Shown here piece after piece: positions 32,220 to 41,195 of a stretch of DNA of 64,000 bases. The DNA is from Achromobacter xylosoxidans (GTDB taxonomy: Bacteria > Pseudomonadota > Gammaproteobacteria > Burkholderiales > Burkholderiaceae_B): the NCBI RefSeq assembly GCF_014490035.1, contig NZ_CP061008.1:2046001-2110000 (forward strand). Reading direction: 5' to 3'. The notes beneath the pieces were generated by a model. The model saw only the letters and a list, made by a program, of their open reading frames with translations, was not told the DNA's origin and ran no database searches. The first letter of the stretch is position 1, and each line of letters opens with the position of its first letter. The position numbers were made by a program, and so were the translations under genes.

Positions 32220-33182
32220 CTATTCGAGCTTCACGTTGGCGGACTGGATGACCGACCGCCACTTCTTGTAGTCCGCTGCGATGGTCTGCGAGAACTGGGC
32301 AGGGGTGGTCGGCATGGCGGTCGCGCCTTGCGCGGCCAGCGCATCCTGGACGTCTTTCAGCGCGAGGATCTTGTTCAGTTCCGTGTTCAGCGTCTGGATG
32401 ATGGGCTTGGGCGTGTTGGCGGGAGCAAGCAGCCCATACCAGACGCGCACGTCGAAGTCGGGATAGCCGGATTCCGCGATGGTGGGCACGTCCGGCATGG
32501 CCGGGCTGCGCTTGAGCGAGGTCACGGCCAGCGGCACGGCGCTGCCGGCCTTGATCTGCGGCGCGGCCGAGGGGATGGACGTGAAGATGACCGGGACCTG
32601 CCCGCCCAGCAGGTCGGCCATGGCCGGACCCGATCCCTTGTAGGGCACGTGCACGAGTTTGATGCCCGCCTGCAGCTGCAGCAGTTCGGCGGCCAGGTGC
32701 GTGATGGTGCCGGCTCCCGGCGAGCCGTAGTTGATCGTGCCGGGCGCCTTCTTGGCGGCGGCGATCAGGTCCTTGAGGGACTTGTACGGGCCGTTCTTGT
32801 TGGCGACGACCACCAGCGGCGCTTCGCCGACGATGCCGATGGGTTCGAAGTCCTTGACCGGGTCATAGGCCAGCTTCGTGTAGAGCGAAGGCGCCACGGC
32901 CAGGTTGTCGACCTGGCCCATGACGATCTCGTAGCCATCGGGCTTGGCGCGCGCGGCGGTGGTGATGCCTATGGTGCCGCCGGCGCCCGGCCGGTTCTCG
33001 GCGACGACGTTCCACTTGACCGAATCGGACAGCTTGGCGGCGACGGTGCGCGACAGGAAGTCGGTTCCGCCGCCGGGCGTGAACGGCACGATGACCCGGA
33101 TGGGCTGGTTCGGGTACTGCTGCGCGGCGGCGGGGGCGCAGGCGGCGAGCGCGCAGGCCGAGAACATTAGGGCACGTAGCAT
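32220..33182 (-). CDS. Bug-family tricarboxylate-type solute receptor (TctC)
   Basis: The 320-residue periplasmic receptor has a signal peptide (MLRALMFSACALAACAPAAAQ) and the Bug signature YPNQPIRVIVPFTPGGGTDFLSRTVAAKL, followed by VENRPGAGGTIG and DVPTIAESGYPDFDV. The start at 33182 has GGAG nine bases upstream. Bug proteins bind carboxylates or aromatics; hundreds exist in Bordetella. Placed after CoA-transferase and HMG-CoA-lyase-like genes, its ligand is probably the acid degraded by those enzymes. Confidence 0.9.
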   Translation of the reverse strand: MLRALMFSACALAACAPAAAQQYPNQPIRVIVPFTPGGGTDFLSRTVAAKLSDSVKWNVVAENRPGAGGTIGITTAARAKPDGYEIVMGQVDNLAVAPSLYTKLAYDPVKDFEPIGIVGEAPLVVVANKNGPYKSLKDLIAAAKKAPGTINYGSPGAGTITHLAAELLQLQAGIKLVHVPYKGSGPAMADLLGGQVPVIFTSIPSAAPQIKAGSAVPLAVTSLKRSPAMPDVPTIAESGYPDFDVRVWYGLLAPANTPKPIIQTLNTELNKILALKDVQDALAAQGATAMPTTPAQFSQTIAADYKKWRSVIQSANVKLE

Positions 33183-33305
33183 GATTGTGGTCTCCATTCC
33201 TTGGTGGGCGCGTCCGGTCGTGATCGCCAGACGTCGGTTGCTGCGGATGCTGCTGACGCGTACTGCGGGTTCGGTTGCGGCGGGCGGGTTCAGGCCCCTG
33301 GTTGG

Positions 33306-34484
33306 CTAGACGGTTCCTTTCGCGCGGAGTTCCCGGATCCGGTCGTGCGACAGGCCCAGTTCCTCCAGGACCGATTCGGTGTCCGCGCCCAGCTCGGGCG
33401 CGGGGCTGCGGACCTGGCAGGGCGCCTCGGCGAACTTGATCGGAAAGCCCAGCATGCGCACCTGCTGGCCATCGGGATGCGCAACGTCCATGGCCATCTG
33501 CTGGTCCGCGACCTGGGGGTCGTCGAACACGTCCTGCAGGTTCAGCACCTGTCCGCAGGGCACACCGTACCGGTTCAGGCGTTCGATCCAGTAGTGGCTG
33601 TCCTTCTGGCGGGTGCGGGCTTCGATGGCGGACTTGATGGATGCGCGGTTCAGCATGCGGTCGGCGTTGGCCTGGAATTCCGGATGCGCGCGCAGTTCGG
33701 GCAGCTCCAGCGCGTCCAGGAGCTTTTCGTACATGGCATCGTTGGACGGCGCGATCGCGACCTGGCCGTCGGCGGTCTCGAACAGCCCATAGGGCGCGAC
33801 GATGCCGTGGTCGTTGCCGGTGCGGGGAGGCAGCTCGCCGCTGGCGAAGTAGTTCGACGCCTGGAAGCTCAGCAGCCCGATCATGCTGGACAGCAGGCTG
33901 ACGCTGATGGAGTCGCCGCGGCCGGTGCGTTCGCGGCGCAGCAGCGCAGCCACCACGCCGAGCGCGCCGTTCAGGCCTGCGGCCAGGTCGCTGATGGGGG
34001 GCCCCGCGCGCATGGGCGGATCGTCTTCGCCGCCGTTCAGGCTCATGAAGCCGCTCATGGCCTGGGCGATGAAGTCGAACGCGGGGCGGTCGCGATAGGG
34101 GCCGGACGCGCCGAAGCCGTTGATGCTGCAATGGATGATGTCCGGCCGCAACGCTTTCAGCGCCTCGTCGCCGAAGCCCATCTTGTCCATGATGCCGGGC
34201 CGGTAGTTCTCGATCACGACGTCGCAGTGGGGTATCAGCTGGCGCAGGATGTCCTTGCCTTCGGCGCTGTACAGGTCCAGCGTCACCGACCGCTTGTTGC
34301 GGTTGTAGTTGGCGAAATACCAGCTCAGGCCGTCCCGGATCACGCCTTGGCGGCGGATCGGGTCGCCCTCGCCGGGCGCCTCGATCTTGATCACTTCGGC
34401 GCCCATGTCGGCCAGTATGGATGTGCAGTACGGCCCGGAGATGATACGTGTCAGGTCCAGGATGCGGATTCCGGTAAGTGGCAT
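33306..34484 (-). CDS. CaiB/BaiF-family CoA-transferase
   Basis: The 392-residue class III CoA-transferase shows PLTGIRILDLTRIISGPYCTSILADMGAEVIKIE at the N-terminus, NRNKRSVTLDL, and the catalytic Asp in RPAFDFIAQAMSG. It would activate a carboxylic acid by moving CoA from a donor such as succinyl-CoA. With the adjacent lyase it forms a catabolic pair: CoA activation, then C-C cleavage to acetyl-CoA plus a keto acid. Confidence 0.9.
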   Translation of the reverse strand: MPLTGIRILDLTRIISGPYCTSILADMGAEVIKIEAPGEGDPIRRQGVIRDGLSWYFANYNRNKRSVTLDLYSAEGKDILRQLIPHCDVVIENYRPGIMDKMGFGDEALKALRPDIIHCSINGFGASGPYRDRPAFDFIAQAMSGFMSLNGGEDDPPMRAGPPISDLAAGLNGALGVVAALLRRERTGRGDSISVSLLSSMIGLLSFQASNYFASGELPPRTGNDHGIVAPYGLFETADGQVAIAPSNDAMYEKLLDALELPELRAHPEFQANADRMLNRASIKSAIEARTRQKDSHYWIERLNRYGVPCGQVLNLQDVFDDPQVADQQMAMDVAHPDGQQVRMLGFPIKFAEAPCQVRSPAPELGADTESVLEELGLSHDRIRELRAKGTV

Positions 34485-34537
34485 GGCGTATTGGTGCGTG
34501 GTTATCGTTCTGGCTATCCCGAAGATCCCGTTTTGGC

Positions 34538-35476
34538 TCAGCCGATCGCGCCGGCGGCCACGGCGTAGTCGTGCAGGCGCAGGCGCGGCCCCGCCTTCAT
34601 CAACTGGCCGGGCAGGCCGCGGCCGACGATGCCTTCCAGCCGTTGGGCCACCTTGATCAGCGCGCCCAGATCGATGCCGCTGTCCACGCCCATCTCGTCC
34701 AGCAGGTAGACCAGGTCTTCGGTGCAGATGTTGCCGGTGGCGCCCGGCGCGAACGGGCAGCCGCCCAACCCTGCCAGCGAGGATTCGTAGGACGTCACGC
34801 CGGCGCGCAGACCTTCCACCACATTCACCAGGCCGATGCCGCGCGTGTTGTGGAAGTGCAGCGAGATCTTGATGCCGGGATGATCGGCCCGCAGCGTCTC
34901 GACCGTGTGACGCACCAGCCGGGGCGTGGCCATGCCGGTGGTGTCGCCCAAGGTCACGGCATCGAAGCCCTGGCGCGCGAAGTGGTCGAAGATGGTCCGG
35001 ATGCGGCCCAGGTCCACGTCGCCTTCGAAGGGGCAGCCGAAAGCGACGGCAATGGCGCCCTTGCGCTTGATGGGGTGTTCTTTCAACAGCTGCGCGATGT
35101 CCTCGATGTCGCGCAGCGACTGTTCGACAGGGCGGTTCAGGTTCTTGGTGTTGTGGCTTTCCGTGGCGGACAGGAACACGACGATCTCGTCGGCCTGCGA
35201 CTGCAGCGCGCGTTCGACGCCCTTGCGGTTGGGCGCCAGCGCGCCCAGCACCACGCCCGGACGTTTGCGCACGCCCTGCAGGACTTCCTGCGCGTCGCGC
35301 ATCTGCGGCACGGCGCGGGGCGAAACGAAGGAGGTGGCTTCGAAGTGCCGCACGCCTGCGTCGATCAGCGCGTTCAGGATCTGGATTTTGGTGTCGGTGG
35401 GCACGAACTCGGATTCGATCTGCAATCCGTCGCGCATGCCCACTTCCACGATTTCGACTCGGTCTGGAAGGCTCAT
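34538..35476 (-). CDS. Hydroxymethylglutaryl-CoA lyase-like enzyme
   Basis: The 312-residue TIM-barrel enzyme has VEIVEVGMRDGLQIE (metal-binding Asp in RDG), GVRHFEATSFVSPRAVPQM, HFHNTRGIGLVNVVEGLRAGV (HxH metal ligands), and the active-site loop GLGGCPFAPGATGN with the catalytic Cys. It cleaves 3-hydroxy-3-methylglutaryl-CoA or a close homologue (for example citramalyl-like thioesters). It starts the operon below the LysR gene; AGGAGA precedes the ATG. Confidence 0.9.
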   Translation of the reverse strand: MSLPDRVEIVEVGMRDGLQIESEFVPTDTKIQILNALIDAGVRHFEATSFVSPRAVPQMRDAQEVLQGVRKRPGVVLGALAPNRKGVERALQSQADEIVVFLSATESHNTKNLNRPVEQSLRDIEDIAQLLKEHPIKRKGAIAVAFGCPFEGDVDLGRIRTIFDHFARQGFDAVTLGDTTGMATPRLVRHTVETLRADHPGIKISLHFHNTRGIGLVNVVEGLRAGVTSYESSLAGLGGCPFAPGATGNICTEDLVYLLDEMGVDSGIDLGALIKVAQRLEGIVGRGLPGQLMKAGPRLRLHDYAVAAGAIG

Positions 35477-35665
35477 GGCTGGTCGTCTCCTGGCATCCGG
35501 ATCCTGCGCCCGCGAGGGCTTTGCGCGGCGATGTCCGGGATATGGGTGGTCGGCCTCCATCTTCTGCGATGGACCCAGGCAGGACAAATCGTGAATCTTC
35601 GGCGGGGGATCGCGAAACGCGATGGCTCGGGATCCAGGCGTCGCGCCCGGGCCGGCCCGCGCGTC

Positions 35666-36568
35666 CTATTGCTGCTTTGCGGCTTCGGCGATCAGATGAT
35701 CCAGCAGCAGCCGGGCGGCACCCGATAGCGATTCATTGCTGCGCACGCACAACTTCAGTTGGCGCTGCGCCCAGGCGTCGGTAAGCGGAATGATGCAGAG
35801 CTCGTTGCACACATAGGCGGACAGGGCCTCGGTGGGCACGATGCCGACTCCCAGGTCCGCGCGCACCATGGACACCAGCGCGTCGTAGGAGGTGACCTGG
35901 AAGCGCAGCCGCAGGGAACGGTTCATGGAAGCGGCTTCGCGCGTGAACAGATAGTTCGCGGCGCTGCCCCGGTGCATGCCGACGTGGTCGTAATCCAGCG
36001 TATCGGCGAAAGAGACCCGCCGGCGCCGCGATAAGGGGTGCCCCGATGGCGCCACCAGCGCCATGACGTCGCGGTGGTAGGGAAATATGTCCAGTCCGTT
36101 TTCGTCGTCGGATTGGGTATAGACGCCGATGTCGGCGGCATTGTCGATCACCGCGCGGGTGACGCCGGCGCTGACGGATTCTTCCAGGTCGATCTGCACG
36201 TTGGGGTGCTGGGTCAGGAAGCGGCGCAGTTCCATCGGCAGGAACTGCGCGATCGAAGACAGGTTGGCCGCGACGCGCACCCGGCCGCGCAGGCCGGCGG
36301 AGTAGTCGCGGATTTCCGCGGCCAGGTCCTGGGTTTGATGCAGTAGCGCGCGTGCGCGCCGCGCCAATGCGCGTGCGGCGCTGGTCGGTTCCACGCCGCG
36401 CGCATGGCGCTGGAACAGCGCCACGTCCAGCACGCGTTCGAGTTCGGACAGGCGCTTCGATAGCGCCGATGGCGCGATATGTTCGCGCGCGGCGGCGGCG
36501 GCGATGCTGCCTTCTTCCAGCACGGCCAGGAACACCTGCAGGGTATACAGATCCAGACGAGGGGTCAT
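35666..36568 (-). CDS. LysR-family transcriptional regulator
   Basis: The 300-residue protein has the LysR helix-turn-helix (LYTLQVFLAVLEEGSIAAAAAREHIAPSALSKRLSELERVLDVALFQRH) and a substrate-binding domain (GRVRVAANLSSIAQFLP, GIVPTEALSAYV). It is the first gene of the leftward cluster and reads in the same direction as the lyase, transferase and receptor genes, so it probably activates them in response to their substrate. Confidence 0.9.
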   Translation of the reverse strand: MTPRLDLYTLQVFLAVLEEGSIAAAAAREHIAPSALSKRLSELERVLDVALFQRHARGVEPTSAARALARRARALLHQTQDLAAEIRDYSAGLRGRVRVAANLSSIAQFLPMELRRFLTQHPNVQIDLEESVSAGVTRAVIDNAADIGVYTQSDDENGLDIFPYHRDVMALVAPSGHPLSRRRRVSFADTLDYDHVGMHRGSAANYLFTREAASMNRSLRLRFQVTSYDALVSMVRADLGVGIVPTEALSAYVCNELCIIPLTDAWAQRQLKLCVRSNESLSGAARLLLDHLIAEAAKQQ

Positions 36569-36637
36569 GGGGAGTCGCGGAGATACACGTCCGCGAGGAT
36601 AGCGGCAGTCTAGCGCCGCCGGCCTAGGGGATTACGC

Positions 36638-38281
36638 TTAGCCGATTTCCACCCATTCCTGCGCCGCGCCGCGCGCCAGCAGTTCGCCGACCGTGATGAT
36701 GGCGATCCGGCCATCGGCCGTTCCCAGAGCCAGCTTTTCCTCGTGGGCATCGAGGGCGAAGACCAGCGTAGGCAGGCCTTCCAGCCGCATCCGGGCGCGC
36801 AATTGGATCTCACCCGAAGCGGCATCCAGCAATAGCAGCCCGCCGTCCAGGAACGCGGCGGCGACCAGCCCGGGGCCGGGCATGAAGACGACCGCGCTGG
36901 CCGAGGCGGTGGTGGGATGCCGCCAGCGTTCGCGGTCACGTTCCAGCGGCTTGCGATAGATGAAGCCGGCGCAGGCGGCGCTGACGGCGGGAGAGTAGTG
37001 CCGCCCGCTGATGACCAGGCCCGCGCCTTGCGCGTCTTCGACATAGCAGCCGCTAAGCTCCATGGCATGGCTGTCGGGCTTGCCATTGGCCTTGAGCACC
37101 GGCCAGAGCGGTTTGATCTGGCCGTCGGGCATGACCATGCACAGGCGTTTGGCCTCATGGGAGCTTGCAGGCGTGCCCTGCACACAGAACGGCGACGGTG
37201 CGCCGCTGATGCGGATGTAGTGATTGAAGCAGTCGTAATGGCCCAGGTCCACGCGCAGTTCGGCGCCCGAGCCCAGGTCGCGCAGCAGGTCGCGTGCGCC
37301 TCTGGTAGCGGGGATGCGGTTTCTGCGGCCCAGCATTACGCCTTGTGACGAGGCCGAGAACGTGTATTCGCCGTCGTACTCGCCGACGAGGTCCAGCCCT
37401 TTGTCCGTCAGCGTATACAGCCGGGAATCCTGGCGCCACTTCATGTCGGGCCGCGTCGAGGGCTCCACGACGTGTACATGGATGCCTGCCGCCCGGATGA
37501 TCTCGGCGCCATGGCCGGCGCCGGTGTATGCGGCGATCAAGCCGTCTTCGACGCCGTGGATTTCCAGCAGGCAGCCGCCATGCGCCACCGCGATGCGCTT
37601 GGCGTCCAGCCACGCAAGATCGTGGATGGCGTTGCGGCTCGCCAGTTGCGGCAGCCCAAGCCATTGCGCGAGGCGGGATTCAGGCGCAGGCGCGGGGGAA
37701 TCTGCTGCCGGCGCGATGGCGTCGCTCGACAGTTCCAGTTCGCGCGGTCCGGCATCGGACCAGGTTGCTTCGCCGTAGGGCGCGCGCACGACATACAGCG
37801 TGCTGAACGCGGCGTCGGGCGGATCGTCGGGCAGGCCTTCCCATTCCTCGTCCCAGGGCCGCACCCACGCCTCGATCCCGTCGCCCGCGGGGTCGAAGGC
37901 GCAATGCGCAACTTCGGGGATGTTGTGAAAGAACCGGCGGGAGAGTCCGTTGCGCCAGTCCCAGACCTGCAGGTCGCCTTCGAACAGATAGCCGCCGTCA
38001 TAACGGCCGGAGCCGATCGCGACCACGGATTGGTCGGGATGGAACGCGACATGGTTGACAGGATGGCGCAGCTCGTCGAACGCCGCGAACGGGATGGGGC
38101 TGCCGCGGCGGTACAGCGCCACGCGATAGCGCAGCGTTTGGCCGCCATAGGCCGCGCGGGCGCGAGGGTGCGCGAGCAGGGGGAACTCGGAGGCCACGGC
38201 CGCGATTTCCCCTGCTGGGTCGAAGAACACTCCGGTAATCTTGCCGCTGCCTCGCAGCGGCGGATCGGCGATCATGGCCAT
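36638..38281 (-). CDS. Hypothetical WD40-like propeller protein
   Basis: The 547-residue protein shows repeated WD-like beta-blade sequences (ITGVFFDPAGEIAAVAS, VNHVAFHPDQSVVAIGSG, GDLQVWDWRNGL, IHDLAWLDAKRIAVAHGGCLLEI, LVFALDAHEEKLALGTADGRIAI). It lacks a signal peptide and is probably a cytosolic scaffold. No catalytic motif is visible. A later ATG (third codon) is also possible. Confidence 0.6.
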   Translation of the reverse strand: MAMIADPPLRGSGKITGVFFDPAGEIAAVASEFPLLAHPRARAAYGGQTLRYRVALYRRGSPIPFAAFDELRHPVNHVAFHPDQSVVAIGSGRYDGGYLFEGDLQVWDWRNGLSRRFFHNIPEVAHCAFDPAGDGIEAWVRPWDEEWEGLPDDPPDAAFSTLYVVRAPYGEATWSDAGPRELELSSDAIAPAADSPAPAPESRLAQWLGLPQLASRNAIHDLAWLDAKRIAVAHGGCLLEIHGVEDGLIAAYTGAGHGAEIIRAAGIHVHVVEPSTRPDMKWRQDSRLYTLTDKGLDLVGEYDGEYTFSASSQGVMLGRRNRIPATRGARDLLRDLGSGAELRVDLGHYDCFNHYIRISGAPSPFCVQGTPASSHEAKRLCMVMPDGQIKPLWPVLKANGKPDSHAMELSGCYVEDAQGAGLVISGRHYSPAVSAACAGFIYRKPLERDRERWRHPTTASASAVVFMPGPGLVAAAFLDGGLLLLDAASGEIQLRARMRLEGLPTLVFALDAHEEKLALGTADGRIAIITVGELLARGAAQEWVEIG

Positions 38282-38386
38282 GCTGGATTCCGCGATACGA
38301 GCGCCGTCGATCGCGAATGCGGGCGCAGGGCCATGGGCAGGCGGGATAAGCTTATTCGAGGAGCGGGTCGGGGCGCCCGGCCGGGC

Positions 38387-38554
38387 TCATGTGCGAGCCC
38401 GGCTGGCGGCCGGCGTCTCCTTCTTCGCGCGTGGCTTGGGCGCGGGTTTCGGGTCTTGGGCAGGAGCGTCGAACTCCTGTTTGTTGCGTTCGCCCCGCGG
38501 GGTATTTTCCGGATGCGGCTTGGGAAAAGCCCAGGGCTTGGTTTTCTGATCCAT
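38387..38554 (-). CDS. Small Pro/Lys-rich protein
   Basis: The 55-residue protein starts at 38554, with AAGGAGT eight bases upstream. It reads MDQKTKPWAFPKPHPENTP, then a Pro/Ala/Lys-rich tail (APKPRAKKETPAASRART). It looks intrinsically disordered and basic. Function unknown. Confidence 0.6.
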   Translation of the reverse strand: MDQKTKPWAFPKPHPENTPRGERNKQEFDAPAQDPKPAPKPRAKKETPAASRART

Positions 38555-38763
38555 TGCATGTACTCCTTGCACAGGCGGAACAGTAGCATTAGCCGTGGCA
38601 CTGGGTAAGTGAGGGTTGACGTCAATATTCATCACATCGTGATTTTCAGGTGAAAAATGCGATGGATTCGACCCGCTTTAGCCCGTTCTGTTCCGCCCTG
38701 ATGGATCAGGGCCCATCAACACTGATAGCTGATAGGACACTCCTTCCTGTGCTGATGCGCGGT

Positions 38764-39459
38764 CTAGCCAGCTTCGGGCCTGTCCTCAAGCCAGATGCGG
38801 TCGAACTGTTCGCGCGCGTGGTGCGCCCAATCGTCGATGGCGCTGCGCACGTCGTCCACGGTGGGCTTGCGGTCAGCGGGCAGATTGCCGCCCGTGACGG
38901 TGCCCAGCGAGGTGATCAGAAGTTCGTTGGTGTTGGCGTCGCGTAGCGCGGCTTCGAGCAGCAGGCGCGCGGACTGATCGCGGTAACCGGCCGCCTTGAC
39001 GGTCTGGCCGATCACGAAACCGATGGGGATGTACTCGGTAATCCTGGGGTCGCGCTCGTTGCGGAAGGTGCCGGTGATGGCCGCGCTCAGGCGCAGCGCG
39101 TGCGGCGCAGGCCGGGTCAGCAATTGATAGCCGGCTTGCTCGAACTCGCGCCGTATCGCTTCATTCAGGTAGGCCAGCACACGCTCGCGCATGGCGCTGT
39201 CGGCCTTCAGGTCCAGCTCGTCCGGCCGGTCGCCCTGGATGTATTGCACCGGCTCCAGGATGATTTTTTTCGGGTACTGGCTGCCGATGGGCGGGCCGGG
39301 GCGAACCCAGACCATGCCGGCGCTCCAGTCGGGATCCTGTTTCAGCCGGCTTTGGTTTTCACCCAGGGACGTGGAATAGTTCTGCGGCTTGGGCAGGTTG
39401 GTGCAGCCGGCAAGGCCGATCACTGCACAGCAGGCGGCCAGAGCGAGACGGATCTTCAT
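38764..39459 (-). CDS. DUF3313-type lipoprotein
   Basis: The 231-residue lipoprotein has a signal (MKIRLALAACCAVIGLAGC) and a domain with NYSTSLGENQSRLKQDPDWSAGMVWVRPG, KIILEPVQYI, and RVLAYLNEAIRREFEQAGYQLL. This fits DUF3313 outer-membrane lipoproteins of unknown role. The start has GGAAGAGAAG upstream; the frame is open further 5' without a good start. Confidence 0.75.
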   Translation of the reverse strand: MKIRLALAACCAVIGLAGCTNLPKPQNYSTSLGENQSRLKQDPDWSAGMVWVRPGPPIGSQYPKKIILEPVQYIQGDRPDELDLKADSAMRERVLAYLNEAIRREFEQAGYQLLTRPAPHALRLSAAITGTFRNERDPRITEYIPIGFVIGQTVKAAGYRDQSARLLLEAALRDANTNELLITSLGTVTGGNLPADRKPTVDDVRSAIDDWAHHAREQFDRIWLEDRPEAG

Positions 39460-39730
39460 ATTCTTCTCTTCCTGAAAATGGCGCCCGGGCTGCAGATGGA
39501 AAGACCGTGCGCGCGCCGCGGGCGGCCCAATTATTGCCCCGTTTCGCGCCGGATTTCCCGCTTTGGCTCGGATGGACACCCCGTTTCGTTGCAAAGCAGA
39601 ATTCCATTTTGGGAAAACTGAAACAAAGGATCGAGGGGGCGTCGAAGGCTCCATAGCGGGTAAGCCGTAATAGCTGCCGCGGAAAGCCGCCGCGGGACTA
39701 CGATGGACGAGTGAACATAGGGAGACAACT

Positions 39731-39925
39731 ATGGACACTGCCAAGCAATGGTATGCCGCCGTCAAGGACTGGCAACGGGCCCGCGACGAGCTCACCGCCG
39801 CGATCGCCGCGATCAAGTGGCCGAATCCCACCCAGGATTGCCTGGACAACTATGATCGCGCCTACGCCAACGAAACCGGGGCGCGGGATCGCATGAACCA
39901 GGCATACGAGCGCGTGCGACGATAA
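39731..39925 (+). CDS. Small helical hypothetical protein
   Basis: The 64-residue protein follows GGAGACAACT. It is charged and helical (QWYAAVKDWQRARDELTAAIAAIKW, RAYANETGARDRMNQAYERVRR). Function unknown. Confidence 0.6.
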   Translation: MDTAKQWYAAVKDWQRARDELTAAIAAIKWPNPTQDCLDNYDRAYANETGARDRMNQAYERVRR

Positions 39926-39977
39926 GCGCGCGCATCTTTGCCCGGCGGCCGCGGCGGGCATTGCTACACTGCCGCGC

Positions 39978-40466
39978 ATGACGGACCAACAACAGAAATT
40001 CATGATCAGGCCGGCCCGGCCTGAGGACGCAGTCATGCTCGAAGACCTGCTGATGCGCACCTACGAAAGCACATGGATGCCGGAAATGACGGCGGAAAGG
40101 GACCAGCAGTTCCGCGCCAGCGGCAAGACGGCCCAGTATGTGAGCGCCAGGGGCAGTCTTTTCATGGTGTGCGAAATCGACGGCGTGCTGGCAGGCATGG
40201 CGGATTGGGAGAACGACTTCATCTGGGCCTTGCACGTGCATCCCGCAAGGCAAGGGCAGGGCGTTGGCGGCGCCTTGCTGGCATGGATGGAAGCGGCGAT
40301 CCAGGGCGCGGGATTCGCACGCGCGCGGCTGGAGACGGATTCTTTCAACATGCGCAGCCGCCAGTTCTATGGCAAGCACGGCTACGCCGAGATCGATACC
40401 TATCCTGACGAGGAATGGGACTGCGGCTTCACTACCGTCCTGCTGGAAAAGCCCTTGCCGGTCTGA
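39978..40466 (+). CDS. GNAT-family N-acetyltransferase
   Basis: The 162-residue protein shows GNAT motifs: FMIRPARPEDAVMLEDLL, a beta hairpin (FMVCEIDGVLAGMADW), the acetyl-CoA loop HPARQGQGVGGALLAWMEAA, and NMRSRQFYGKHGYAEID. The acceptor is unknown. It precedes the PaiB-like gene, though a separate promoter region with a dyad lies between them. Confidence 0.85.
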   Translation: MTDQQQKFMIRPARPEDAVMLEDLLMRTYESTWMPEMTAERDQQFRASGKTAQYVSARGSLFMVCEIDGVLAGMADWENDFIWALHVHPARQGQGVGGALLAWMEAAIQGAGFARARLETDSFNMRSRQFYGKHGYAEIDTYPDEEWDCGFTTVLLEKPLPV

Positions 40467-40472
40467 TGCTTC

Positions 40473-40516
40473 TGGCTCCATGAAAATAGCCTTGGCTGGT
40501 CCTGGAAATGGAGCCA
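40473..40516. promoter_or_regulatory. Inverted repeat upstream of the PaiB-like gene
   Basis: TGGCTCCAT and ATGGAGCCA are separated by 26 bp, 47 bp before the PaiB-like start. It may be an operator, perhaps for PaiB-like autoregulation, or a weak terminator of the GNAT gene. Confidence 0.35.
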
Positions 40517-40562
40517 CGATGGCGGTATGTTGTGGTTTTCAGCCGCTACCGCCGAACCCGCC

Positions 40563-41195
40563 ATGTATCTGCCGTCCGCCTTTCGCGAAGACTCGCCCGA
40601 AGTCCAGCACGAATTCATCCGCGCCCACCCCCTGGGCGTGCTCACGACCAGCGGGGATGGGGGGCTGATGGCGAACCACATTCCCTGTTTGCTCTATCCC
40701 GAGGGGCCGCATGGCGTATTGCGCCTGCACGTGGCTCGCGCCAATCCGCAGCTTGCCAACCTGGCTGCAGGCCGCGAATGCCTGGTCGTCTTCCATGGGC
40801 CGCAGGCTTACGTCACGCCGTCCTGGTATCCGACCAAGGCCGAGACGCACAAGGTCGTGCCCACCTGGAACTTCGTTGCCGTGCACGCCTGGGGCGTGCC
40901 GGTGATCCAGGATGATCCGGCCTGGCTGCGGGCCCAGCTGGATGCGCTGACCGACAGCCAGGAAAGGGCGCGCGCGCAGCCTTGGCGCGTGGCCGACGCG
41001 CCTGCGGATTTCATCGCCGCCCAGATGCGTGCCATCGTCGGCGTGGAGATCCCCATTGCGCGCATCGAAGGCAAATGGAAGGTCAGTCAAAACCGCACGC
41101 TTGCCGACAGGCGCGGCGTGGCCGAAGGCCTGGCGGCGGAAAACGGCGATGCGGTCATGGCCGGGCTGGTTGCCCGCCGCGGCGGGCTGGAGTAA
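40563..41195 (+). CDS. PaiB-family FMN-binding negative regulator
   Basis: The 210-residue protein carries the PaiB pattern: MYLPSAFRE, HPLGVLTTSGDGGLMANHIPCLL, LVVFHGPQAYVTPSWYPTK, HKVVPTWNFVAVHAWG, KWKVSQNR. The family has a split-barrel flavin fold and is linked to regulation of degradative enzymes. Its 3' end overlaps the convergent MFS gene by 41 bp. Confidence 0.85.
   Translation: MYLPSAFREDSPEVQHEFIRAHPLGVLTTSGDGGLMANHIPCLLYPEGPHGVLRLHVARANPQLANLAAGRECLVVFHGPQAYVTPSWYPTKAETHKVVPTWNFVAVHAWGVPVIQDDPAWLRAQLDALTDSQERARAQPWRVADAPADFIAAQMRAIVGVEIPIARIEGKWKVSQNRTLADRRGVAEGLAAENGDAVMAGLVARRGGLE

Noticed and set aside
32163..34568. Long + strand frames opposite the Bug and CoA-transferase genes
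   Set aside because: Composition typical of high-GC antisense frames, no start signals, and clear enzymes on the - strand.
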